Positions 12,012 through 22,572 are shown, numbered from the stretch's first letter. The stretch: DNA of 64,000 bases from Ctenosaura bakeri (GCA_948474755.1 CAOLHI010000736.1:310001-374000), one strand, 5' to 3'. Numbers and translations are program-made. The notes: a model not told the origin generated them from the sequence alone.

Positions 12012-13538
12012 TAGTCCAGGCATAGACAATTTGGGAAATCCCTCGTGCTAGAGTTCTAGCAGCTAAAACCAACAGTGACTGAAATTCTCCATGATCAAGC
12101 ATAGCATAAGAATTCTGCATGTGTTGCTTACAGCATTCCAGTCACCACCCCAGGTCTCTTTCTTGTGTTGCAATAGGTTATGGAGAAGGAGGAATCAGAG
12201 AAGTATCTGGCTATATTCATATAGCCCAATGCAGACTGAGGGCATCTTCCACCAGCATCTGTTAGAATCCTCTGGCTATCTCAGCGAACAGTGTCATTGC
12301 TGTGCATCCTGCCATGGGGAAATAGTCCAAAGCTTCTCTGATCCTTTCTGTTCCCCATCAGGAAGGGAATGGCTATGGTTGAAGGGCTATCTCATTGCAA
12401 TGGGGAGTCCTGGAGGGAGACAGGGGAGAGAAACCAACCTTCACAATGACCCAAGGAATACATATGCACATGTATTACAAGTGTTAAGAAGGAAATTCTT
12501 AAAAAATTCTCAGGATCAACAATAGACTTAAGAATATTGTCCAAAAGTTTATTCTCAGGAATGTTACAATGTTAAAGACAACACACATCAAGCAAATCAT
12601 CAGTGTCAGCTAATCAACATGGAAACAGCCTAAGCCTTTAATAAACCAATAGCATCTTGGTTTGCATCCAAAGTCAAACAAAAGAGGATGAGACAACACT
12701 TTTGTGGCAGAGAATTTCAAAGTCTGGGTGCCCTTCATCACCCTTTTTGTTACACAAGCAATCCACCAAAAGTGCTGAATTTCTGCCCTGCTGCATGAAT
12801 TCAAAAGTATGGCTTAATTCAGACACAGTCCTCCAGGAGCTACTCCGGCACAAGCCTCACTGAAATTAAAGGGGTGGTCTTGTGCAGTTTCCAGCCATTT
12901 GCACAGTTTCAAGCCACATCAGTGCAGCTATTTCAGTTAAGCTTCAATATAGCTCCCTATAACTCTATGCAATCATTTTAATTGTTATGTGAAAATAGTA
13001 TTTTATTTTCTAAAAGTTTTTTTTAATACAACTTGGCCATTTGTTCCCTCTCTGGTTCACAAATTTAACAGACAGCAACAAGGGGAAATATCAAAGAACT
13101 GTGCGTTTGAAAAGTCCACTGTCTTGTCTGCTACAATAAAGCTTGGCTAATGCTAGATAAATGACTAGAGTATTTTAAAGAGACAATAAAAAAATAGCAT
13201 TTTATGTTATTATGCTGTCTTTGTTTTCCATCTAGGGAGTGGCATGACCTTTTTTTTTGTTTATTTCAGGATCTCTGGGAGGCACTCCCATTCAGTAAAA
13301 GTGCTGGTAGGTGAGTTTTAATCTATGGCGATATTGGCAGCTAAGCACTGATGTGAAAGAAAGGAAAGAAGTCTTTTGGGATCACATTGGATTGTGGAGT
13401 GGACCCGGCCCTCTTCATTCCCATTTGAGAGGTGTGGCTTTCACTTTATCAGCCATAGCATGGATTGCATCTCCTATACTTTGACTTACAGAAGTCAGTG
13501 GCAGCCATAGAGAGCTGAAGAGCTTATCACATGATCTT
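12012..13538. other. Gene-free stretch
   Basis: No gene or repeat recognised. Around 12485-12545 there are short palindromes of the type 'aaattcttaaaaaattct'. Confidence 0.35.
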
Positions 13539-13742
13539 AGAATCATAGACTCATAGAGTTGGAAGAGACCACAGGGGTCATCCAGTCCAACCCCCTGCCA
13601 TGCAGGAACACACATCAGAGCACTCCCAAAAGATGGCCATCCAGCCTCTGCTTAGAAACTTCCAAAGAAGGAGACCCCACCACACTCCGAGGCAGCATAT
13701 TCCACTGCCAAACAGCTCTGACAGTCAGGAAGTTCTTGTTAT
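13539..13742 (-). repeat. CR1 LINE 3' end, minus orientation
   Basis: Begins with 'agaatcatagactcatagag', the antisense of the CR1 (ATTCTATG)n tail, then 'ttggaagagaccacaggggt' and 'atccagtccaaccccctgcc'. It runs into antisense of the CR1 reverse-transcriptase C-terminus. It is a close relative of the plus-strand copy at 61345-61718 and is heavily 5' truncated. Confidence 0.85.
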
Positions 13743-14153
13743 TCTATTATCACACCACATTAATCCCATATTTGCCTGGATTATTCTTTGGCACTCCTAG
13801 TGCTGTACCATACTGTACTGTTGTTGATTTGTTGAGAAGGCAATTCTTTTTCCACTTGAAATAATTAGTTATCTTGCAATGGTTTAGTAATCACTTTGGG
13901 TATGAATGTCTCATTCCAGTTTGTTGCAATGTTGGACACATAGTGGATGCAGTGCAGATGTGGTTTCACTGCTTTTCCTGTAGTGATTCCCAAGGGATCT
14001 ACAGCAGGAAACTCCGGACTACTACTAGTGGTTGGGCTGGGAGAAAACTGAGATTCCCAAGACTTCCCAGGAGAATCAATACACATCTCTTCTCCATTCT
14101 CCAGCATGTTTTTTTACATGATTTTAAATCATTTTCAAAAATAAAGGGAGTTA
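13743..14153. other. Gene-free stretch, nothing assigned
   Basis: Overlapping short open frames on both strands have no homology cues. It ends where the SINE begins. Confidence 0.4.
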
Positions 14154-14375
14154 TGTAGTGGTTTGAGTGTTTGGACTGCAATTCTGGAACCTAGGGTTTG
14201 AATCCTCACTATGCCATGGAAATACATAGATACTCCTTCGGCAAGTCACATTCTCTCAGCTTCAGAGGAAGGCAAATCTGAACAAATCTTCCCCTCCCCC
14301 AAAAGTGATAGGATTATCTTAGGGTTGTCATACATCAGAAACAATTTGAAAATAAACAACAAAAACAACCACAAC
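14154..14375 (+). repeat. Sauria-type SINE
   Basis: Landmarks in order: 'tgtagtggtttgagtgtttg', 'agggtttgaatcctcactat' (B-box-like), 'ggcaagtcacattctctcag', 'gaacaaatctt', 'cttagggttgtcata' and an A/C-rich 'aacaacaaaaacaacc' tail. It is nearly full length with a few mutations. It lies just outside the hAT element that starts at 14407. Confidence 0.8.
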
Positions 14376-14540
14376 CACAGCACAATTCTGGTGTAATCCT
14401 ATAAAGCAGTGTTTTTTATCTGGGGTCTGAGGACCCCTGGGAGCTGCAGAGCCGTCACAGAGGATCCACAAAGTCCAGCTGCTGGACACCAACAGCAGTG
14501 GCAGCAACAGGGACATGGCAGTGGGGGAGGATAGGTGCCA

Positions 14541-14576
14541 AAACTGCTCCCTCATTTGCAAATGAGGGAGCAGTTT
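14541..14576. repeat. 36-bp perfect palindrome
   Basis: Arms of 18 bases (AAACTGCTCCCTCATTTG) meet with no loop. A near copy lies at 14676-14715. Both are inside the hAT element. Confidence 0.9.
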
Positions 14577-14675
14577 GGTCATGAGCAGATGGCTGCTGTC
14601 ATGTCGCTTTCATCAGGGATGCAGCAGCAGGGGACATGGACACCAAGGAACATGGCAGTAGGTGTGTGCATGTGT

Positions 14676-14715
14676 CCAAACTGCTCCCTCATTTGGAAAT
14701 GAGGGAGCAGTTTGG
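14676..14715. repeat. 40-bp palindrome, second copy
   Basis: Arms of 19 bases (CCAAACTGCTCCCTCATTT) are separated by GG. Same core as 14541-14576, about 135 bp downstream, so the segment between them is probably a duplicated unit. Confidence 0.9.
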
Positions 14716-14786
14716 GCACCCACACCCACCACTGCCACATCCCTGATAAAAGGGACATGATGGCAGGCATGTGCACACATCCAAAT

Positions 14787-14945
14787 TATGACTCTGGAGA
14801 GCAGTGTTTGAATCCTCACTCAGCCATGGAAACCCACTGGGTGACCTCAGGCAAGTCACATTCTCTCAGCCTCCGAAAAAGGCAAAGGCAACAAATCTTG
14901 CCAAGAAACCCCCATTATAGTTTGCCTTAGGGTCTCCATAAGCTA
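14787..14945 (+). repeat. Sauria-type SINE nested in hAT
   Basis: Landmarks: 'tgactctggagagcagtg', 'tttgaatcctcactcagcca', 'gaaacccactgggtgacc', 'caagtcacattctctcagcc', 'caaatcttgccaagaaaccc' and 'gccttagggtctccataag'. The 5' head is missing. Confidence 0.8.
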
Positions 14946-14999
14946 ATTTTAAAAGGAGAGAGACATGATGGCTAGAAAGAACCTTCCTCTGTCAGTGGT

Positions 15000-15210
15000 A
15001 CTTGTCATGTGCCTTCAGGTCACTTCTGAGTTATGGCAACCCTAGAGTGAACCTATCACAGGAGAAATTGGTTTTGTTTGTTTGTTTGTTTGTTTGCCCA
15101 GATTGGTTCAGAGGGGTTTTGCCTTTGCCTTCCTCTGAGGTTGACAGAATGTGACTTGTCCAAGGTCACCTCCTGTCTGAGCGGGATTTGAACCCTAGTC
15201 TCGAGAAGCT
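15000..15210 (-). repeat. Sauria-type SINE, minus, with TTTG microsatellite
   Basis: The plus strand reads 'gccttcaggtcacttctgag', 'ttatggcaaccctag', then a (TTTG)n run at 15075-15096, 'tttgccttcctctgaggttg', 'gtgacttgtccaaggtcac' and 'gggatttgaaccctagtct'. This is the reverse of the SINE order. The TTTG run lies within the A-rich/linker part. Confidence 0.7.
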
Positions 15211-15341
15211 TATAATAAATAAATATTCAAATTTTTAAATCTAAATTTAAATATTTAAATCTTCAGTTAAGTCTTGGGCATCCCTGACCACAAATTATAT
15301 TTACAGGGGGTTCCTGATAAAGAAAAGATTAAGAACCAATG

Positions 15342-15817
15342 CTATTAAGGATTAATGTCCAGAGAATCCATGGGGTTCAGAAAATGTTTGAAAAGTAAAT
15401 ATACCAAACTTTAAAGAGTAATAGAACCAGGCTAGAAGAGGAACCAGGCTAGTGTTGGTTGCATGAAAAAGTGGTTGAAGTGGTTTGGTAGGAGTTTATC
15501 TTCCTAGTCCAGGTGGGGAGTGGGAATGATTCCATAATAACATCATTACATAATTATGCAGTTGTGCAATTGCACAAATACGGCTTTCCTTTTTTAAAAA
15601 AAAAATTAACAAGCACCAATCATGGAACAGGAGGCATAGCAAACAGAGTGTTGTAAATGGAATTGTCATATTTCAAGTATGAGAAAGCAAATATGGGAAC
15701 TAACATCACAGAAACACAGATGTAATGATAACATATATGAAAGAGCTCACTGCCATTCAAGTAAGAAGACACAGTTTCCAACAGCCTAAAATGACTGATG
15801 GTGTAATAAGCACCTGA
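15342..15817. other. Gene-free stretch
   Basis: No gene. Includes a direct duplication 'gaaccaggctag' (15425-15453) and a short A-tract near 15596-15605. Confidence 0.4.
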
Positions 15818-15914
15818 AGCCATTTTTGCACTGCCCTAAACTGCAAACCCCAGGATTCCATTGGATGTTGAAAGTGGAATAATAGCACTACAACAATCTA
15901 GTTCAGAAATGGCA
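15818..15914. mobile_element. Palindromic MITE, internally deleted copy
   Basis: The left end 'agccatttttgcact' jumps directly to the right arm ('aactgcaaaccccaggattc' to 'gttcagaaatggca'). The flanks tga (15815-15817 and 15915-15917) form a 3-bp duplication. It retains about half the hairpin of the full copy at 21026-21205. Confidence 0.8.
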
Positions 15915-16079
15915 TGAGATTCTGAATATCCCCTTTGTATATCCTCCATTTGGATTCCATTCGCCTTCCCCAAGTCCCAATGGCTTCAATCCCTGAGCAT
16001 CCAGTCTGTTTTTCCTTGTACTTTAGAATGAAACTAAACAATATTTGGGGGAAGCACAAATAGTCACCGAATGTTGCTT

Positions 16080-16116
<37 letters not shown>

Positions 16117-16389
16117 ATATATATATATATATAAAATAGCAGGTGCAGGAGAACTGGAAGGGGGCTTCTTCCCATCCTGCTAAAATTACTCTGTACCCCA
16201 ATGCTGCAATTTGCAGCTCTGTCTCAAAAGGAAAGGGTGTGGGACAATTCATACAGGGGCAATCATGGGTGGGCTGCATGAGTGGGGAACTGGTAGCAAA
16301 AAAATGATAGAAAAGGGAGAGTGGAGCAGTCTCTTCTTTACTGCCCCTCTAGTTCCAACCATACGGCCTCTGATGCTACTTCTCTGATA
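15915..16389. other. Gene-free stretch with TATC/AT microsatellite
   Basis: No gene. The microsatellite at 16081-16132 is the only clear feature. Confidence 0.4.
16081..16132. repeat. (CTAT)n(AT)n compound microsatellite
   Basis: About eight to nine CTAT units pass into about eight to nine AT units. Confidence 0.95.
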
Positions 16390-16600
16390 ATATTTATTTC
16401 TTTATTTAGATCCTACTTTTTTCTTTATTTATATCCTACTTTTTTTCCCAATAAGGGAGCCAAGGCAGCATGCTAGAGGAGCTAGAACAAAACACAGCTA
16501 AAACAATATGTGATACAAAAGTTTAAAACTTTAAACAAACAGTCTGATTAAAATGTCTAAAATAGTTTAAAACACATTCAAAGCATAGGAAAGCGTGAAA
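16390..16600 (-). repeat. L2-like LINE 3' fragment (tentative)
   Basis: 'tatttatttctttatttaga' and 'tcctactttttt' are followed by 'gggagccaaggcagcatgc' and 'aacaaaacacagctaaaaca'. This is the antisense layout of L2-type 3' ends (a 'ggcgggataaaaataaataa' tail on the sense strand). It is degraded; family from memory. Confidence 0.4.
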
Positions 16601-18184
16601 ATACAGTACACCCCATTAAAAGATCTTTCTGCCACCAACAGTTAAAAACTGGAGATCTGTTAAATGGCAATAACCACCATCTACACTCATCTCCTGTTTA
16701 TTGACTGGTTTGACCCATATTCTGTATGTCTCTGTCCAGTTTATTCATATAAATGTGTGTGGGAGTGGGACTCAGTTAACTGTAGCATGTGAATCACAAC
16801 CAAATTTGATAGAAAGCCAAGAATAAGTTTTTAAATATGTTGCAAAGATGTTTTATTCAAATAGATTGATATTTGATATAGGAAATGTGTGTGCGTGTGC
16901 GTGTGTGTGTGTGTGCGTGCATACAGTGTGTGTGTGTGTGTGTGTGTGTGTATGCAATTTTGTCTATTAATCTTGGACTATCTGCATGCCCACAACTATT
17001 TTCTTCCTTCCTTCCTTCTTTGTTTTGCCTGCATAATTTTGAGTTACACAGTCTCATATGACAACCCCCCTCCCCAAATCTTCACAGCGACTTTCTAAAT
17101 GACAGTTTATATTGATGATAAATCACTCAGCAGTGCTCTAAGTGCTTGGATACTCACTCACACACAAAAATACATATGAATCACTTTCACCCGCCACTGA
17201 AAGGCAGCTATTGTAAGAGTGAAATGTAAGAGTTGCACAAAAGAGAACTCTACCACTTCCTGTCTTGAAATATTACTAGCAAGATTTCCAAAAGGGCCAG
17301 GATCCAAGAGTTCATGTTCTATAGACAAGATTGGAGAACAGTAGTTCCAGTTTTGAAAGATGGCAAATGGTTGTATCTGAGTTACAGAAAAACAGAGAGA
17401 GGGCAAAAGCTATTCTACCCAGAAGCTAGGTACGGAAACCATAGTGTATTGTATACTATACAGAAACTATAGAGTATTGTATATTGTATGTGTTTGTGTT
17501 TGTTTACATCCTGCCTTTTCTCCTAAGATTGAACTTAAACTAGCTTAAAGTGGTCTTTCTGCTTCATTTGGAATGGTGGCTTTCATGCATTTACCCATTA
17601 ACAAAGCTTTGGCTGTGGGTGAACAGATTTTCAGGTTAACATAGGGCTTGTAGCTGTACATACCTAATGACTACAAATTCAAGGCAATAGATCTGATCAG
17701 GGATAAAGAAGCAAAACCATTTATGTTTGGAAAGCATACAGAAAACTTGGACATTCAAATTCATATCCATGGGAGCCCACCCACCCCACCGCTGAAGCCT
17801 AGCTACTCCAAATTCCCTCCTCATTTCTCATCTCAAATCTGTCCTTGTGTTTACATTCACTTTCATGTAAAGGCCATGGAGCCAACTTAATAGTGTATTA
17901 GCAAGTATCAAAGCTCTCCTACTTTTCATTTAACTATTGTGGTCATCCCAGTGCAGAAATTTGACTACAAGCCTGGAAACATTTGGAATAATTACTGATT
18001 TTCTTAAAACAAACAAACAAACAAACTGGCTATATTCTGTTGTGGGATCTGCCTCACTTTGGACACCATTAAAATATTTAGAAGTCTCCAAGCCTTGGAC
18101 TGTACTAATAATGTCAATGATATGTTCCAGTGCGTGTATGCCTCAGTGGAGGTTGCTAATTGAAGGTGACAAAAGCAAGGATGG
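16601..18184. other. Gene-free stretch
   Basis: No gene or intact transposon. The (GT)n cluster at 16886-16952 is the main feature. 'gaaaccatagtgtattgtat' and 'gaaactatagagtattgtat' form a short tandem duplication at about 17436-17488. Confidence 0.4.
16886..16952. repeat. (GT)n microsatellite, interrupted
   Basis: Two GT blocks are separated by 'gcatacagt'. This produces artefactual Cys/Val and His/Thr open frames on the two strands. Confidence 0.95.
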
Positions 18185-18260
18185 AGGAATTTATTTATTT
18201 ATTTATTTATTTCCTGCATTTCTTCCAATATGAGACCCAAAGCAAACCACATTTGGACTA
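18185..18260 (-). repeat. L2-like 3' tail (tentative)
   Basis: (TTTA)n at 18188-18210 is followed by 'tttcctgcatttcttccaat' and 'atgagacccaaagcaaacca'. This resembles the antisense of an L2 3' end. It is small and diverged. Confidence 0.4.
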
Positions 18261-18959
18261 CCAATTGCATCTCAATTTCCAAAATAAATTTAAAAGTGGA
18301 AAAAAGAATAGGGAACCAAATTTAGGATTTGAAAGAAGTAGCATATTCTTTGTAGTATACCCATGGGCACTGGGAGGACCAAAGTAAACCTTATCAAATT
18401 TCATAGAGTTTAATCAGAAAACTGGACATTCTGGGCAGAGATTACAATCCTACTGAACAGAAAATGGTAGAATGCCAGGCTGCTAGTCTTTATTATTTAT
18501 TTATTTCTTCAGTTCTCCTCCTCATTTTCATCCTATGAGCCCCTACTCAGTACTGCTAACTCATGATAAAGTGCCATGCACACACAATTCTGCACGGAGA
18601 AATGGCAGCTGGAGATAAGAAATGGCAGCTGGAGGCAGCTGGAAGGGTTTAACACTCACCTGGCTGCCAAAGCCACTAGCTGGGAGCCAAGGAGGCTGCC
18701 TTACTTGAAACAAAATATTGCCACTTCAGCACCTTGGTAAAATGTGACGTGCTGCAACAGAAGGTTATTTGAAGCCCAAAATGGCTATGCCAGCCTAAGA
18801 ACTGAGATTTGCAGGAGCTCCCCCCATTCTGTTAGAGGGGAACAATATGAAGTGCGGGGGACACAGGAGGCTGCCTTTTCAGTTGTAGCACTCTGATTGT
18901 GGAATGATTCCTCTTGGAAGTCTGACTAGCACCAGTGTTGGCTTCTTTGCAACGTCAAG
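18261..18959. other. Gene-free stretch
   Basis: Nothing codes here. A direct repeat 'aaatggcagctgga' occurs at 18600-18635, and another 'ttattatttatttatttctt' L2-like tail lies at about 18490. Confidence 0.4.
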
Positions 18960-19201
18960 TCAAAGAACCATTTTTATATGGCTTTGGGGCTGGTTTACTT
19001 TGCAATGTACGTGTAAGTGGTTTTAGATCGCTGCAGCTTCTAAAGTTATTTTAATTATTGTCTTATTTAATCTTCTTTAATCTTGTTTAAATTATTTATG
19101 GTTTTAATCTGAGGATCTTTGACATTGTTCACGTTGTGCACCACTCTGAGATCCCACAATGAACAGTGGGACAGAAATATTTTAATAAATACATAAATAA
19201 A
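18960..19201 (+). repeat. L2-like LINE 3' end
   Basis: The segment 'gttgtgcaccactctgagat' followed by 'agtgggacagaaatatttta' and 'ataaatacataaataaaag' matches the L2-type 3' terminus ('cgctctgag', then a hydrated 'gggcgggatataaat' tail ending in AAATAA units). 5' truncated and diverged. Confidence 0.5.
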
Positions 19202-19628
19202 AGCCATTTGAGGGAAGTCCTCCACTACCAAACCAGACTGGAAAAGGGAGAGGTAAAATAAACTGAAAATTAGGTCATGGGCATATCAAGACATTATTTT
19301 GGAATTGGCCATTGGCCATGAATTATACTGTTCTATCCCAGGGCATGCCCTCCTCCACCTATTTAGGTGTTGGGCCAAAACCTGAAGGCCAAATCCACTT
19401 CAGGGTCTCTTGGACATAAATAAGAAAAGAGGAGCCAAGGAGAATAGGTTCTTCCTAGTCCTGGATTCAATGTGGGGGCTAAGCCCTTTGGGATACTGGG
19501 GGCCTGACTCCCAGGGAAAGTGGCAGGGGACTGGATGCCACACATCCAACAGAGGTTGTGCCCTGGCATCCGGACAGAAGCCTTTCTTCAATTTGCCTTC
19601 TTCATTGCAAAAGTGTTTCCAAGACGGA
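19202..19628. other. Gene-free stretch
   Basis: Overlapping short frames on both strands without recognisable domains. Ends at the MITE border. Confidence 0.4.
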
Positions 19629-20113
19629 GACCATTTCTGCCCTACACTGTTATAGTACTATTTTTCCACTTTCAACATCCTATGGCAGGGCTTTCCAAAT
19701 GGTGTACCGCAACCCGTTGGTGTGTCACCTGAAGTGTGTAGATGTGTTGCCTACAGTCTTGGAAATGTATGTTATTATTTATAAATCATATATTTTTAAA
19801 AATATATGAAAGGTTTTCATGAGGTATGTTGTATCCCCATAGATTTTGTTATTATAATTTATGTATGCGTCTCTATCTCTTATAAGGGGTTAGTTTGACC
19901 TCCGGTTATGATGCACGTCTAAAAAAGTGTGTCACCAACATGAAAAGTTTGGAGAGCTCTGTCCTGTGGAATCCGGGGATTTGCAGTTTAGAGAGGGGGA
20001 ATTAAAATTCTCAGGCAGAGAGCTCTTGGGCCACGGTAAACTACAAACCCCAGAATTCCACAGGACGTTGAAAGTGGATTAATAGCGCTATAACAGCGAA
20101 GGGCGGAAAAGAC
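19629..20113. mobile_element. Palindromic MITE interrupted by a hAT element
   Basis: The left arm ('gaccatttctgc', 'actgttatagtactattttt', 'ccactttcaacatcctatgg') breaks off at 19685 and resumes after 19961 with 'aatccggggatttgcagttt'. The right arm then runs 'aaccccagaattccacagga' to 'gctataacagcgaagggcgg'. Outside the insertion the element aligns with the MITE family at 21026-21205. The flanking 3-bp duplication is not clear. Confidence 0.8.
19686..19961. mobile_element. hAT non-autonomous element nested in MITE
   Basis: Inverted ends CAGGGCTTTCCAAA and (reading inward from the right) CAGAGCTCTCCAAA flank a 276-bp interior containing 'gtgtgtcacc' near both ends. The flanks tcctatgg (19678-19685) and tcctgtgg (19962-19969) are an 8-bp duplication with one mismatch. 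The target is the loop-side of the MITE left arm, so the hAT is younger than that MITE. Confidence 0.8.
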
Positions 20114-20379
20114 CTTAGGTTGATGTCTGGATGGTGTCCCTGTATTTTATGGTAAGGAAAGGAGAAAGCATCTTTCCAGCTGCGCAAGAGTTGTCTCTGC
20201 GTTTTAGGCGCCTGGACCTACCCTGGTTGTGGTTGAGGGGTAAGGGGGAGGCGTCCCTGCTGCCCCCCACCCCCGGTCAGCGCTGGGATCTTCCAGTCCC
20301 TGGATCTACCAACGGTCTTCACTGCGGCCCAGCCCCCGTGAAACATAATCGTGTCCCGTTCATGGCTGTGGGAGCGTCA
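20114..20379. other. Spacer between MITE copies
   Basis: GC-rising single-copy sequence. The last three bases (tca) are the left duplication of the next MITE. Confidence 0.5.
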
Positions 20380-20541
20380 GGTCATTTCCGCACTAGACTG
20401 TTATAGCGCTATTATTCCACTTGCAACATCCTATGGAATTCTGGGGTTTGTCCGGCCCCTCCCGAAACTGCAAACCCCAGGATTCCATAGGATGTTGCAA
20501 GTGACATAATAGCGCTGTCACAGTCTAGTGCGGAAATGGCC
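20380..20541. mobile_element. Palindromic MITE with TCA duplication
   Basis: 162 bp. Left end GGTCATTTCCGCACTAGACT and the inverted right end GGCCATTTCCGCACTAGACT differ by one base in 20. TCA flanks both sides (20377-20379 and 20542-20544). Arms are complementary over most of their length around a short GC-rich loop. Confidence 0.9.
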
Positions 20542-20999
20542 TCAGAGGGGCGCTCCCGTGTCCCCGACGGGACTTCGTGGCCGCGTGCGTGGGCTTGGCC
20601 TACCTCCTCCCACCAAACACTCTGCGCAAGTTCCTGGTCTTCCTGATCTTAATTCTGTGTCACATTTCGCTCCTTTCCCTGCGGGGCTAAAAACACAAAT
20701 ATTACGGCCGGCAAACAAATGTCGTCGCATGAAAATCGATAAGCCCGTCTCTCTCTTGGTTAGGCGAGTGCCAAGCCTCCGCGTCTCGGGAGCGGCTGTC
20801 TATCGTACTGGCATTTCTCACTTCTGTTTGAAGAGAAAGAAAGATGCCTAAAGGAGGATTTCTAGATCCCCTGAATCCTGAGGCGCCTGAGGAAAGGGGG
20901 GGGCTGAAGGCTGCTGCCAAATAAAATTTCAGTTGAAATTTCGCGGGGAAATTTAGGCAGGAGAGGGGAGGCGTCTGCCTGGTTTCGCCTGGTTTCTCC
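20542..20999. other. Single-copy spacer
   Basis: No feature recognised. A duplicated 'ctggtttcgcctggtttct' word lies at its right end and recurs beyond the next MITE pair, near 21400. Confidence 0.4.
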
Positions 21000-21394
21000 G
21001 ACAGTTTCCGCAGTAAACTGTCCTAGGCCATTTCCGCACTAGCCTGTTATAGCGCGATGATTCCACTTTCAACATCCTCTGGAATCCTGGGGTTTGCAGT
21101 TTCGGGAGGGGCCGTCCGACCCCTCCCGAAACTGCAAACCCCAGGATTCCAGAGGATGTTGAAAGTGGAATCATCGCGCTATAACAGGCTAGTGCGGAAA
21201 TGGCCCTAGTGCTCTTATTCCGCTTTCAGCATCCTATGGAATCCTGGGATGTGCAGCCCCTCCCTAAACTGCAAACCGCAGTATTTCATAGGATGTTGAA
21301 AGTTGAGGCTCCTCCCTAAACTGCAAACCCCAGGATTCCATAGGATGTTGAAAGTGGAATAACAGCACTACAACAGTCTAGTGCGGAAATGGCA
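21000..21394. mobile_element. Palindromic MITE, older copy split by a younger copy
   Basis: The left remnant 'gacagtttccgcagtaaact' (21000-21025) continues after 21206 as 'ctagtgctcttattccgctt'. Rejoining these pieces gives the family order. The right half then contains the arm 'cctccctaaactgcaaacc' twice, so the outer copy has an internal duplication, and it ends at 'gtgcggaaatggca'. The intervening 180 bp is another copy of the same family. Confidence 0.75.
21026..21205. mobile_element. Full-length, near-perfect palindromic MITE
   Basis: 180 bp with CTA on both sides (21023-21025 and 21206-21208). Starts GGCCATTTCCGCACTAGCCT and ends with its exact complement. The arms, about 85 bases each, match essentially throughout, including the interior 'tcctctggaatcctgggg', around a small loop near 21115. 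This is the best-preserved copy and serves as the family reference. 3-bp duplications and the GGCC terminus are compatible with PIF/Harbinger-type elements, but no transposase partner is in the window. Confidence 0.92.
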
Positions 21395-22417
21395 TCGGTT
21401 TCGCTGGTTTCCTCACCAGGGCCAGGGCCCGCATTCAGCCGGGGAAGGCTCGGCCAGTCCCTGGGAGTCAATTAATGCCGCTCAACGGGGGTGGGGGGAG
21501 AGGGAGGGGAGGCTGTTGGGGGGCGTCACACCCTGGCCCATCCCTTCCCTCGCGCATCTCTAATAGGATCATTTGAGGTGCGGGTGGGAGTGGAATGTGG
21601 AACAAATCAGCCGCTCAACCTGGGTGGGCACCGCTGAAAATTTATTGCTACAGGTTTAATCTTCCTATGGTTTACTTTATTGTTTTAATTAAAAGATCTG
21701 AAGCACAGCACCGTTAATTTAACTCTGGACTTCCCCGTTGGCTCGCCCACTTTTGCATCCTTGGAGTTGGGGCGGGGGGGGGATGATCCCTTTCCCTTCC
21801 TTTCCTTTGCAAGTTTTACTCAAATTATACTAGAGGTAAGCAGTTGGCCGGGACGGGGGAGGATTAAGGTCTTTCCTGTCAATCTCTCCCGGATCCCCCC
21901 TCTTGCCTTTTAGAAGTCACATTCGTGCATCTGGAAAGGTTGGATTTCAGGCTCTGAAGTCCAGGTTTGGAAAGTTGTAGAACTTTCTTGCTTCACCAAA
22001 ATTTTGCAACTCGTTCGGGAGGAGGGGGCAGGGGTTCCTCGGAGGATAATCTAGTTTCTCCCAACATTTGAGGAAATGAATACTTTATCAGGGAATCTCT
22101 GACAAGATGCCCTCTGCCTTGTGGGGGTGTTGCTTTGGACAGAAAAGTACGATTTTATCTTTTCTTCCTCCCGCACCCGGTAAGTGAGATTATAAAGACA
22201 GTTTCCATAAGGGACAAAAACAAAACAAAACAAAAAACAAAACCGAGGACCTTCCAACTCTTCCCTCCAAGTCTTATCTCATGTTATCTTCTTTCCATCC
22301 TTTTACACCGGCATACTTGTGTTCCGTTTACGTGAAAACTCTCCGCTTCCATTCCCACTCTCCGATTAAGTACTGTAATCTGAAAAGATGGTTTTTATTT
22401 TATTTTTAAAAGACTTT
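21395..22417. other. Gene-free, mostly single-copy DNA
   Basis: No gene. The 21600-21850 part is AT-rich with 'tttattgttttaattaaaag' and could be conserved non-coding, unproven. An (AAAAC)n patch is at 22215-22243. Confidence 0.4.
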
Positions 22418-22572
22418 GGCCATTTCCGCACTGGACTGTTATAGTGGTATTATTGCGCTTTCAACATCCTATGGAATCCTGAGGTTTGCCCTCGCTAAGC
22501 TGCAAAGCCCCAGGATTCCATAGGACGTTGAAAGTGGAATAATGCTGTTCACAGTCTAGTGCGGAAAGGGCC
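22418..22572. mobile_element. Palindromic MITE
   Basis: 155 bp. GGCCATTTCCGCACTGGACT at left; the right end is 'gtctagtgcggaaagggcc'. Arms pair over most of the length. The flanks (ttt and caa) do not form a clean duplication, so one border may have mutated. Confidence 0.85.

Larger units (their letters stand above)
14407..15341. mobile_element. hAT (Charlie-type) non-autonomous element carrying SINE sequence
   Basis: The left end reads CAGTGTTTTTTATCTGGGG. The right end, read inward, is CATTGGTTCTTAATCTTTTC, a decayed match to the common hAT terminus CAGTGGTTCTTAACCT. The flanks ctataaag (14399-14406) and ctattaag (15342-15349) are an 8-bp duplication with one mismatch, the hAT hallmark. 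The 935-bp interior holds two large palindromes and two Sauria-type SINE pieces in opposite orientations (14787-14945 and 15000-15210), which inserted later. No transposase frame remains. Confidence 0.75.

Noticed and set aside
12091..12525. 144-codon plus-strand frame (and 5946-6353, 47776-48267, 50313-50801)
   Set aside because: Random-looking composition, no recognisable motif, located in repeat-bearing desert.
14154..14230. Possible tRNA genes at SINE heads (also 27630, 60673)
   Set aside because: The A/B-box-like parts are present but no cloverleaf with an anticodon arm and acceptor pairing is seen; they are SINE promoters.
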